Assembly (NCBI GenBank): GCA_039000515.1
Contig: JBCFYV010003508.1
Location: 51,630,095 to 51,694,094, forward strand
DNA length: 64,000 nucleotides
From: Timema cristinae
Lineage: Eukaryota > Arthropoda > Insecta > Phasmatodea > Timematidae
Direction: 5' to 3'
Shown: positions 22,746 through 32,477 of the stretch, one piece after another
Numbering within the stretch: position 1 is the first letter of the stretch
Layout: each line of letters opens with the position of its first letter
Position numbers and translations under genes: made by a program
The notes under the pieces: generated by a model
Seen by the model: only the letters and a program-made list of their open reading frames with translations
What the model was told of the DNA's origin: nothing
Database searches by the model: none

Positions 22746-24105
22746 TTTGCGGATTACAAAGTTTCCACTTCAGAATTCCAGGTGAACTCCAGGAGCATTT
22801 TTACTTAGCTCCTCAAGATCCTTTATGTGAATGGGCAGCCAACGTTGGTAATGGGTATGGCTATATGTAAAACACCATGGCACCATGAGTATTAGCTAAT
22901 TTTTGAAGTGCTCATAGCTACCTTCCCTTACCGACCGAACGAAAGAAAGAAGGAGAGTTATAAGTTCAAGTACAAGCAGCCAGAATGAAAAAGTAGGGAA
23001 TGTATTGGCTTGTTGAAAAATCCAATCAAAGGATGTTCAGATTTTCTTCTCCGTATGCCATTGCAGCAGGTTGTACAAATTGGTAACCAAATGACAAGCT
23101 AAAACGTCATCAACGCCTGATTTAGGCACCTATTTCTTTTAAATTAGGACCTTTTAAAGATAAAATTAAAATTCCTAACCTTTAATTTCAAGTTCAGCAA
23201 AAGAAATTGGGCAATAAATGTAATAATTGTAAGTTTAAAATGCACCTATTTGCTAGGAATAGCAGAATTCTTAAATTCAGCCAACCTAAGGGAAATATTT
23301 TGTGGCTCCACTTCCAGATTAGTTCCTTTAAGTGTCAGCAATAATTCAGCAAAGTGTCAACCTGTGAGTCTGTTTGCGGACCACCTAGACTATATGTAAA
23401 GCTTAAACTAATCACAAAACAAAGGACATTAGTCTCTGACGCTTACATAATATAATGTAAACGTTGCAAAATCTCAATGCTCAGTGCTAAAGGTTCAAGG
23501 AGGCTGTACGTTGTCTTGACTGAATTAATGAGGAGTGCCTTTGTTGTGTTATCCGAGTCCTAATTTTACATTTAATAAAATTGGGTTTGTAGTAGTGGCG
23601 TTTTCTATTTCTCTCTTTGAAATGTAAAAAAAGAACACAGTTCTTGCTTCTATATTCTATATTATTTAAAATGAACCAAAGTTACAAATTGTGTCAAATT
23701 CTGGTTAGAACAGGTACTTGAGCTTTTACATGCTGAGCATGATTCGTTTGTGATTTCTACATCAACATTTATTATTGTCTTGATTTTATTCCATTTGTTC
23801 TTTCTCATTTTCAATCCAAATGGTATTTTCTGCTAGAAGTGACGTTTTAAAGTTAATCCAATGAAAAGCAACTTGCAAAGTTCACTTCGTAGATTTTCAG
23901 CAGAATCAAAATCATCAGAATTAATCAGCTAATTAGCTAATTAAGCTTTCGCTTAATTTAACTAGCGTTGATAACGGAAGGCTTTTATTTTTTAACTCTG
24001 AAAAATTTCAGGAAAGAAAAATCAGAGTATAATATACTAGGAAAGTGACAGTACGTGGTTTCATTTGCCGTATCAATAATGACGTAGTGAACCTGTGCTT
24101 TATAG

Positions 24106-24790
24106 GCAGGGCCGTATTTAGAGTATGCAACGCCCCTGTTCAGTCATTTATTTTACGCCTCCCCCACCCCTTACTCCTCAAACATCAACATCACTTATCA
24201 CCTAATTACAGCAGTGACTTGCAGATAGTATATGGTTGTGAAACTTATACATATTACTAATTTATTTTTAATTTTATTCAAATATCTTAACACAATTGAA
24301 TAAACCATAAAACATAGAAATTTACAAGTCCACGCAAATATTCTGCAGAAAAATATTCCTGTACAACAAATATTTGGATATCCATACTAAAATTTTATAA
24401 TTAGTCCGATTAATATAGTCTCACCATTTACTAAAACAATTTTGAAAAAAAAAATTGCAGCAAAATCATTTTATTCCGTCACCATATTGCTGTGAGGAGT
24501 GTGAAAAATCAGCATAATTGTTTTGGCTAATGCCATTTTTTTTATTAAGTAGTCCTGGGTTTGGTCATTGATTTACCAATAAAATGAACCATTACTTGGG
24601 CCTAGTAAATATGAAAGATTTGTTTGGTAACGAATAATGACAGAGGGCTAGCAAATCGTGCTATTGTTTTATACCTCACGCAGAATACTATAAATTTGTT
24701 TACTGGTTGCGTTCAAGTTTGCTATAGTTGTCTTATTTTCATATTATTTTGCCACCTTGTGCAGCTGCACGTGCCTAAATACGGCCCTGC
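24106..24790. mobile_element. Short DNA element (MITE-like) with TIRs
   Basis: The left end GCAGGGCCGTATTTAG and the right end CTAAATACGGCCCTGC are inverted matches of 15-16 bp. TTATAG abuts both sides, an imperfect remnant of a target duplication. No coding frame inside (685 bp). The ends suggest a hAT-like non-autonomous element, but the superfamily is not settled. Confidence 0.75.
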
Positions 24791-25776
24791 TTATAGACTA
24801 TAGTAACATCTGAGATTGTTTCATCACTGGTGGATTTGTCTGCCATAATTAATATTCCTTGGGCTCTTTGTGGGACGAGCACATTGCGCTTCAAGATTGC
24901 AATCTTATATTTCTTGCAACTGCTTGTTAACTTGGTTAACAAAATTGTTGGTATCTTTCTGGATGCTATTAAAATCTCTTGCTAACTCTTTGGGTTCTTG
25001 CAGTGTTACGGAAACCATGTTATCAGCTTTTAAAATATACATTTCTTTAGTTTGAAGATATTTAGATAATGAAGTTATTTAAAATATTCTACGGACAATT
25101 TTTGACGTTATAATGGTTTCACATCCAAGCAGTTAATCTGTATACACCTTTTTAGAGTTTATGTTACTAAAATAATGTCATAGTAAGCTATAATTTCTAT
25201 GTATTAGTATTATGTATGTAAATGTTGGTAACACTACTCCTCGTTTGCTCATAAAGAATGAAAGTGTTTTCAACTATTAGAATAAAAAATCTTGTTTCAA
25301 AATTAACAGATATATTATTATATGCCTATAAAAGGTCACTTATTTTTCAACATAAGTTAGACTTCTTAATTGCATGCAATATGATGTTAGAGGTTATCTC
25401 ATTGATACACGAGCGATGTGTTGGTAACGCACCAAAATATCTTAATAATAGAGAAGAATACCAAATATTCTACAAGAAAAAATAACAACTACCAATGACG
25501 AGATAATTAAAGGAATTGTCAACTAACGAAATGTAAAGTCACAAATGTGCGTCTGGGGACACTGACTTACTGACTAGTTGGATGTAACACAGCCATCGTA
25601 ATTTTCCGCTAGTGTGCGCACTAGCACCAGCGTCGCAATCCGCCCCCGATTCTAATCACGACCACACTTACACCTGTTGTTCATGTGGTTTGACTTTTAT
25701 TAGTATTTTTAAACAAAATTAGTTTTGTGTACTTTACTAAAATCTTGTCAGACTCGCAGGAAATCTTCAAATATAA

Positions 25777-25905
25777 GTTCTCTCCATGTTTCAGACACAA
25801 ACACCATGTCCTGATCTAGGTTCTCTCCATGTTTCAGACACAAACACCATGTCCTGATCTAGGTTCTCTCCATTTTTCAGACACAAACACCACCCTGAGT
25901 GGTCG
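25777..25905 (+). repeat. 43-bp triplication of the PGRP exon 3 splice acceptor
   Basis: Three copies start at 25777, 25820 and 25863. Each contains a pyrimidine tract, CAG and the first bases of the exon (acacaaacacca). Acceptor AGs give exon starts at 25795, 25838 and 25881. Copies 1 and 2 read catgtttcag; copy 3 reads catttttcag, a better pyrimidine tract. Only copy 3 continues into the PGRP domain. From either upstream acceptor the frame reads six codons and hits TGA. Confidence 0.93.
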
Positions 25906-26198
25906 GTTGAGGATCTTGACTCGCAGAGAATGGTTGGCCCAGCCTCCCTTACACCAAACAGACAGCCTCTACCATCCTGTACCTTACGTCATCATCAGCC
26001 ACACAGCCACTGAGCCTTGTGTCAAACAAGCCGACTGCACCTTCTTCGTGCGGACCGTCCAGACCTTCCACATCGAGAGTTTTGGATGGTGGGACATCGG
26101 CTACAACTTCCTGGTAGGAGGGGACGGCTATGCATACGAGGGGCGTGGCTGGAACCACGTGGGGGCTCATGCGCTTGGATACAACAATGTCAGCATAG
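25881..26198 (+). CDS. PGRP: PGRP exon 3: first part of the PGRP (amidase-like) domain
   Basis: 106 codons (residues 224-330), phase 1 at both ends, donor ATAG|GTATGC. Family landmarks: RILTRREWLAQPP at the domain start; YVIISHTATEPC (His264 at a zinc-ligand position); the C-x5-C disulfide (Cys270/Cys276); FHIESFGWWDIGYNFLVGGD; and YEGRGWNHVGAHALGYNNV. The YEGRGW..VGAH.LGYN phrasing recalls PGRP-LE, which binds DAP-type peptidoglycan, but ligand type cannot be fixed from this alone. Confidence 0.93.
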
Positions 26199-26420
26199 GT
26201 ATGCTGCTCACGAGTTGAGAAACCATCGTCTGGGTGATGGACGTTTGATTGTTCCTTCGAATTACTCATCACTGAGCAATCCAAGGACATATAAGAACAT
26301 CTTAACCCATTGGAGTAGAAATAGATATCCTAAGAGCACTTGTTAGAGAATAAACCTTTATCTCCTAAGCTGGTTTTACGGTTTGAAAAATACACCAGCT
26401 CCTGTTCCTTAGCTATATAC

Positions 26421-26650
26421 TTACACACCCGTGCCCTTATTTTCATAATTACACACCCTTGCACTTATTCCCAGACATAGGTACATACTTTAACACTTGT
26501 GCCCCTTTTCCCATACTTTAACACTTGTGCCCTTATTCCCGTACTTTAACACTTGTGCCCTTATTCCTGTACTTACACACCCGCACCCTTATTCCCATAC
26601 CTTCACACTCGCACCCTTATTCCCATACCTACACGTATTATTATTCCCAT
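26421..26650. repeat. Degenerate ~28-bp minisatellite
   Basis: About eight copies of a unit of the type actttaacacttgtgccctt followed by attcccat/cgt, diverging at both ends. Confidence 0.85.
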
Positions 26651-27020
26651 AAACTGTGTCCTTATAATATGTGTAAGCTTTGTTATTAATGTGTATGCTG
26701 AGACCCTTCGTGAAATAAAGTATTAACTATTTAATCGAAATAAATAGTTTATACTTCTAAAATTCTTTTATGTAATTCTTTATAAATATTCTTATTCCAT
26801 CTTTTGTTTACTGGTTTCCTCTTCTAGTAGGTTGCATTTCACACTATAACGGCCAATCTATTTTTAGAGACAACAATTGAGAACAATGGCAGCAGTGTAA
26901 CGTGTGAATTAGGTGCTTATTTTTATATTAAAGCCATATTGTAATTAGCCTTCCTATTTATTGCTATTGTTCCTTTATTTACTTTATTTTAAGTACATTC
27001 ATTAATTCCTCGGCTATTTT

Positions 27021-27196
27021 AGACACTAAACTACCACCCATAGCGGTAAAATAGATTGATTTCTGGTGACAGAAAGATTGAGGTTAGAATCCTTGTCGGC
27101 TGTACAGATGGTGGTTCCTTACACTTTCCTCAGTCCTAATACATTAATGTAATTAGTGTATGTTTATGAACCGAACAGTTACCAAGACGCTTTGGG
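27021..27196 (+). mobile_element. Worn tRNA-SINE, family B
   Basis: The head-derived 'gacagaaagattgaggttag', the body 'ggctgtacagatggtggttc' and the 3' end 'gaaccgaacagttaccaaga' match the family, but with heavy divergence. Confidence 0.5.
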
Positions 27197-27246
27197 AAAA
27201 CAATACATGTGTGGGTTTCGACCATGTGGCTCTTGTTTGTTCTCAG

Positions 27247-27458
27247 GTATCTCGATCATCGGCACATTCATCAGCGTGCTACCACCCGATAGTCAACTGC
27301 TGGCTGCCAAACAGCTGATTCGGAGGGGGGTCGAGCTGGGCAAGGTGTCTCCAAACTACAAACTGCTCGGCCACCGCCAAGTGTCAGCCACAGAGAGCCC
27401 TGGTACGGCCCTCTATGACGAGATCAAGACATGGCCAAACTGGGTGGAGAAGCCTTGA
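27247..27458 (+). CDS. PGRP: PGRP exon 4: C-terminal part of the PGRP domain
   Basis: Last coding exon (residues 330-399), acceptor gttctcAG, stop TGA 27456-27458. It reads GISIIGTFISVLPPDSQL, then AAKQLIRRGVELGK, NYKLLGHRQV and TESPGTALYDEIKTWPNW, typical of the domain end. His372 (GHRQ) is kept, but the cysteine that completes the zinc site in amidase-active PGRPs (T-x-C-P-G) is Ser380 here (TESPG). The protein should therefore bind but not cleave peptidoglycan, as expected for a signalling receptor. Confidence 0.94.
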
Positions 27459-27551
27459 AGAGGCTTCCGCGTCAAGGATTGGGGGATTAATCCTGTGTGT
27501 CGTGGGACTGAAATCACTTTAGGAAGCAGATTTCAGCAGTTTTATTCTCGG

Positions 27552-27557
27552 AATAAA
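27552..27557 (+). terminator. Candidate PGRP polyadenylation signal
   Basis: AATAAA 94 bp downstream of the PGRP stop codon (in ctcggaataaacccg). It is the nearest canonical signal and would give a short 3' UTR. Confidence 0.55.
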
Positions 27558-28786
27558 CCCGGGAAGAGAAAATAATATAATATCCTTGTAGGGAACCCAA
27601 ATCACACCTTATGAGTTAGTGCAACACTCCAGTTACAAGAGGGCAGTCTACTCGCCAATAGTATTAAATTACTTCACTGATTACATTGTCTTGCAGTCCA
27701 ATTTTTATAAGGGCCTTATCTTGTAGCTATAAAAAGCTACTAGATCTACTTTCCCATGGCAAAAGTCGAGTCAGGTGCTCTTCAGCTGCCACTTTTGATA
27801 GATATCATCATAAACACCTATAAAATACTCGCTAACACTAACAATATACCCGGTGAGGTAACTGCAAGTACTATGATGAAAAGCTTTATCCTTGCATACA
27901 AACAGTTAACTGTTACCAAATATCCTCGATTTTAGCTGCGCCAGATGGTGGTGTACTGGGTTAAAAAGAGCTACTAGCAAACATTGACAAACCAGCGTTG
28001 AGAAATTTGTCTTATATTTAAGAAAATAAGAACCACAGGAAAATACAAGAATGACAACGCTGTTTCCCAATAGTAGCCACGAGGTTCCTTCAGATATATT
28101 CAGTGTAGCAAACGGTTACAATGTTGACCACAAAAAATATGTTTGTATTTTCTAAAAGGCCCTAAAATTGGAATGTACAAAAGCAACTGTTGTGTGAGCT
28201 AAGAAGTTGTCAAGTGATTAATAAAACAACAGAAGGCGTGTTCTCGCATTCAGATGGATTGTGTTGTGCTGAAAGACTCATCTCGGCCAAATATAACCAG
28301 CTCAATGCCACAACATTGTTTTCTTGGCAGTGATTTTTACTTGGTTTGTGAACATAATGAGTAATAATTTTCCTCTATTTTAAGTGGTTAATGATAATCC
28401 AAATGTCATTAAATTAAACACAGGAATGTTTTATTGTGGATACTGACCATATTAATATCAGGGGTGGAAAATACTTCTTTATAAAAATAGTCAGTAGTAT
28501 TATTTTTCAAATCAGATGAATATTATTAGCTTATTTATACATTAGGTAAGATTGTTGTAATGTGTTAGTAACTAATAAGTAATAATAACTAAGATAATGT
28601 ATAAGTGGTGTTATCAGTAAACTTTTATTAAATTTCTATATAAGCCTTCGCTAGAGTCCGCCCATGGTACATTCGGATCATGTTATAATGCACAGATCAT
28701 CGAACATAAACTCACAGTGTCCAGTGTTGCCACACAGGTGACACCAAATATCTTAAAAAGATATTTAATTGTATTTTGATTAAATT
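27558..28786. other. Non-coding stretch
   Basis: No gene or repeat recognised downstream of the PGRP gene until the LINE tail at 28.79 kb. Confidence 0.55.
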
Positions 28787-29000
28787 GGTATAGTAATAAT
28801 AATTATTATTACTATTATTAGTATTTAGAGGCCCAACAACACAATTAGGTCATTAGGACCTTGACATAATATGAATACATAGTAAAATCTCTATAGGAGA
28901 GAGTAATATTATTCACCTGTATCTATAAAAAGGTGAGGAAACAATATACAAATATGAATATAAAAATAATAGGTCTCACTATGAGAGAATACCATTTGAG
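28787..29000 (-). mobile_element. 5'-truncated 3' end of the I-clade LINE
   Basis: Reverse-complemented, the sequence (tcctaatgacctaattgtgt, ttgggcctctaaatactaat, then AAT repeats) aligns with the LINE 3' end at 63.27-63.42 kb (ccctaatgacctcgatgtgt, atgggcctttaaaccacagt, AAT repeats). The match continues upstream through 'ctctcctatagagattttac'. Only the extreme 3' end was retrotransposed. Confidence 0.7.
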
Positions 29001-29474
29001 ACACTACATAGTAGTCGTAAAAATATTAGGAAGCGTGACGAGAAAATCAGTCAAGAAATTTACCTGACAATAACAATGTTTGTTTATTTTATTTAGAACC
29101 ATTAAAAAATGAAAATATATAATTAGAACACAAATACAATAACATCACGTGAAGCTCTTATCCTCCCAGAAATAGAAATAACTATATTAAGAGAACGGAA
29201 TTTATAGACTTTACAATACAATCAAAATCTAAAGCTACAAATATAAATATTCATCATGGAAGTCTATGGTTCAAAGTTTGTATATCCCGCGCATTTAGAG
29301 AGAAACGCGATAACTCCTTTATTACTCCTAACAAATGTTTCTACATTATTAACATTAGCACTAATATGGGAAGTTACCTAACACGCGCCTTCAAGCAAAA
29401 CGCAGTAAACATTATCATTAATCATGATAAATTTAATATTTACATAGCTCTTACATAGAGGCACAATGTTTATA

Positions 29475-29475
<1 letters not shown>

Positions 29476-29512
<37 letters not shown>

Positions 29513-29775
29513 CACCTTTACATTACTTCGATTATTTCGCATTAGTATTATGTGTAATGTAGGCGTTTACTAGTCGAGATGAATGTGAATGGACTAGGTT
29601 TGAGTGGAAATCGAAACCACAGTTGCAGCCGTGGAATCCCTACATTCTCACAAGATGTCTTGTCAGAGGTGAAGGAAGGGTTTGGAAATCAGATAAATCT
29701 GTGCCGGGACCGAGGACTGAACCCCGGCCGCCAGCGCAGAAGTCTGACACCTTACCCCTAGACCACCAGGTCACC
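29476..29775 (-). mobile_element. tRNA-derived SINE, family A
   Basis: Minus-strand copy. The (ATT)n run at its left is the inverted tail; 'cagaggtgaaggaagggttt', 'cagataaatctgtgccggga' and 'ctagaccaccaggtcacc' are the inverted body, B-box side and A-box head. The middle is more diverged than in the copy at 7.8 kb. Confidence 0.8.
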
Positions 29776-31800
29776 AAAAGTTTATAGTTCCTTTAAATTG
29801 TGTAATAAGTGCAAAAAACAGTACTTCGTCATAACTCCTAACAAACATATCAATTTAGGTAATCATAAACAAGTTAAATAAATATGCACCTTCAAACCAA
29901 AAGAAACCAACATAATGTTGAACGGTAACAATACAAAGAATCTATCTTTGGACCAAGTGCTGAACCCTATTTCTACCCTAACGCCTAACTTAGAGGGTTC
30001 AAATACAATAATAATAATAAGTCAGCAAAATGAAAGAGTGTGCTGGGTGAGGCAAAAAGATCAGAAAAAGCTGGGCTAAACATAAACAATACCCAGCACA
30101 TGCAATTAGGAACTATTGCGGACTCGTCCCCACGGTCACCCTTAACAATATATAACAATAAACAAGAAGTAAGTATACCTCTGATTCGAATATCATACAA
30201 CACTTTAGCTAGCGTATTATACCTAAGGATGACGTAAAAATGGGAAAGTACAATTATTATCGTCAAGAGTTGTTTATTAAATATTCAAAAATATGGACAA
30301 CAATTAATTTAAATAAATAATCCCAAGAAAAAAATAGGGTATACAATATTTTGCAATCTTAGTATCATGGCCTCATATGAAGGGCGCCAAACGTATAAGT
30401 GATTACCATCACTAATCACGCTAACAAAAATAGTAGTTAGGCAAAAACAACAAACAATATTTAAAATTATTTTATACCAGTAATCTTTCATTTCTCTGTC
30501 CCAAAAAAGGAAAATATACTTAACCCTAAAATTATTAGATATCTTATGTTGGCGTTAGCTAGATAAATCCATATTTAATTTCCAACACTTAACTTACCAA
30601 CCATAACTTAGTTGTTAAGGCGGCTATCACTGACTTCTTACATGCGCTGATGGCACCTGATACTTTAAGTTTATGTGTGAATATTTGAAGATAAACATTA
30701 ATAGAACTACTCTATAGACGGTATCTAATAACATTAAAGTTCAATATGAAAGAAAAACCTTAAGTCTCACAAGGAGTAATAATATAAACATTTCTAGATA
30801 TATGCCTCCTAGTTAGAGTGCAAAGCTTGAGCCAATTAATATTTGAAATAAATACAAGTGCAAAAGGTATATTAATATAAATTATATCATTAGATATTCC
30901 ATTTTTGTTAAAGTTCAAAGCTTAAGTCCATAAATATTTAAAATAATTACTAAGTGCCGAAAGAGAATTTTGAAAAATAAAAGATTACGTCGAAAAGGAA
31001 TTTTTCTTACATTATCAATATCCGAAGCCTTCGCTTGCTCAAGCTATTTCCAAAGCCAGTCCAGAGTGGCACTTCACTCACACGATCACTCTTTTATACG
31101 GTAAAACACAGACCACGGAACGATGAGATGACGAAGGGGGGGGGGGATGTTCTACGAGCGTCTATACTGTAGTGGAAGCGGAACTTTGGCACTGGCGAAG
31201 AGTTTCTTCTTTCCAACCGAAGATCTTTGGGTCACCGGAGTCGTTGCTGAGTTGTTGAATAGGCGCGGCCTTCAGTATATCGTGGAGTCGTCTTGTTCAA
31301 ATGTGTGTGTTTCGATGATCCTTTAATGTGTGTAGTCGAGCCAGCAGCAGATGGTGATGGTATAATCGGGTAGGTCCGTTGTATTTGTTTTGGTTGTGGT
31401 TAGCTTGCGGCTAATGCTAAAGTGCCAAAACTAACATACTAGTGCCCTGTGCTCTACGTTAGGACAGTAGATAACCCCATATACTATACATAAGCTAACG
31501 ATATCAAGAAAGGACGGGTGGTAAGCTCGAGACGCAAAGTTTGCCACAGCATGGCCTGAAAATATATACATCAATTAAAGTGAAATTGCACAGACTAATT
31601 GAATTAAACCTCACATAAGGAAACAGAAAAGCAACCGCATTTGCAATTAACTGCGTCAAACATTTCAAAGTTAAAGTTTTAATGAGTTTGTGTACCAGAC
31701 AATAATTTTTATAAGAATCCCCCCCCCCCTATTACGCCGAAAATGAATTTAGAATAAAATAATAGATTCCGGCCTCTAAGTCACCGTCCTCACCTAGGTC
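29776..31800. other. Non-coding stretch
   Basis: AT-rich with a short G run near 31.14 kb. On the minus strand a TATAAAAG at about 31.09 kb is followed by GC-richer sequence, but there is no coding frame to go with it. Nothing else supported. Confidence 0.5.
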
Positions 31801-32189
31801 AGCGGCGGTATAAATGAGTGACCATTCAAAACAAACGTCTCAATATATATCCATAATTGTAGTCACAGAGAGAAGGGGCAATGGTAGGAGGGGGTAAGTC
31901 GAAAGAACAAACACAACCAGAAAAGAAGGAACTGGCAACAGGTAGATTGTTCTAGACTGCCATAACGCTGGAACTTGCAACTTGGCGCTGCCACGTGGGA
32001 CCTCATACTCTTGTTTCCGGCCGGGCGTGGATCGATTCCAGAGCAGCCAGTCGATCGACAGCTCCACTTAGTCTGCTGAGTAGAGCGTCAGAGAGCGTAG
32101 GTCGGTGCACGTGCTCTAGTGCTAGAGTTCATCAACGGGGATTGGTGAGTGTTGCCCCATTTGAAACAGCTTTAACATGTAACTCGTTA
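31801..32189 (+). other. Promoter/5'-exon-like patch without an identified gene
   Basis: TATAAATG at about 31.81 kb, then about 300 bp of higher GC content and a strong splice-donor-like GATTG|GTGAGTG at about 32.147 kb, right before the 3' limit of the inverted LINE. This could be the first, non-coding exon of a gene continuing past the LINE, or chance. There is an open frame of 77 codons here but no recognisable protein. Confidence 0.25.
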
Positions 32190-32477
32190 CAGGAGTGCTC
32201 AAATGGGCTCATAATACAAATTGAGTGAAACCCCTGATAAAAAAAAACCACAGGTGTATCACTCCAATAAAAAGACAAAACAAAGATATTAAAACAATAT
32301 GTAGTTAAAAAGACAAGGCAAACAGGTTGAAATAAAAATCTGTTAAAAAGGCAAAACAAACATGTTAAAGTGTACTAAAACTGTTAAAACGACAAAACAA
32401 ATAATTAAAGTATACTGAAATCTTAAAAAGACCTCAATATGAGATAAAATCCAGATGAGTCACTTTACGGAAGTGAC

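Larger units (their letters stand above)
21077..25880 (+). other. PGRP intron 2 (4.8 kb)
   Basis: Holds an antisense relic at 22.1-22.75 kb, a small DNA element at 24.1-24.8 kb and, at its 3' end, the triplicated acceptor (25777-25905). No second ectodomain exon was seen. Confidence 0.7.
26199..27246 (+). other. PGRP intron 3 (1.0 kb) with minisatellite and SINE relic
   Basis: GTATGC...TTCTCAG. It carries the 28-bp degenerate repeat at 26.4-26.65 kb and a worn family-B SINE at 27.02-27.2 kb, just before the last exon. Confidence 0.8.
9886..27458 (+). other. PGRP: Gene span: transmembrane PGRP (PGRP-LC/LE-like), four coding exons
   Basis: Exons 9886-10363, 20885-21076, 25881-26198 and 27247-27458 total exactly 1200 nt and encode 399 aa plus stop. 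All introns are phase 1 with GT...AG ends, so the junction codons are C|AC, G|AC and G|GT. Order of parts: acidic cytoplasmic tail, RHIM-like motif (residues 83-108), membrane helix (about 179-202), stem, PGRP domain (about 232-399). Insect receptors of this design (PGRP-LC, PGRP-LE) sense peptidoglycan and signal through the IMD pathway using a cytoplasmic RHIM-like motif. Unseen extra or alternative exons, and alternative ectodomains outside the window, remain possible because the introns are long (10.5, 4.8 and 1.0 kb). Confidence 0.88.

Noticed and set aside
25881..27458. Catalytically active amidase PGRP
   Set aside because: The required zinc-ligand cysteine is serine (TESPG), and there is a cytoplasmic signalling tail, so a receptor role fits better.
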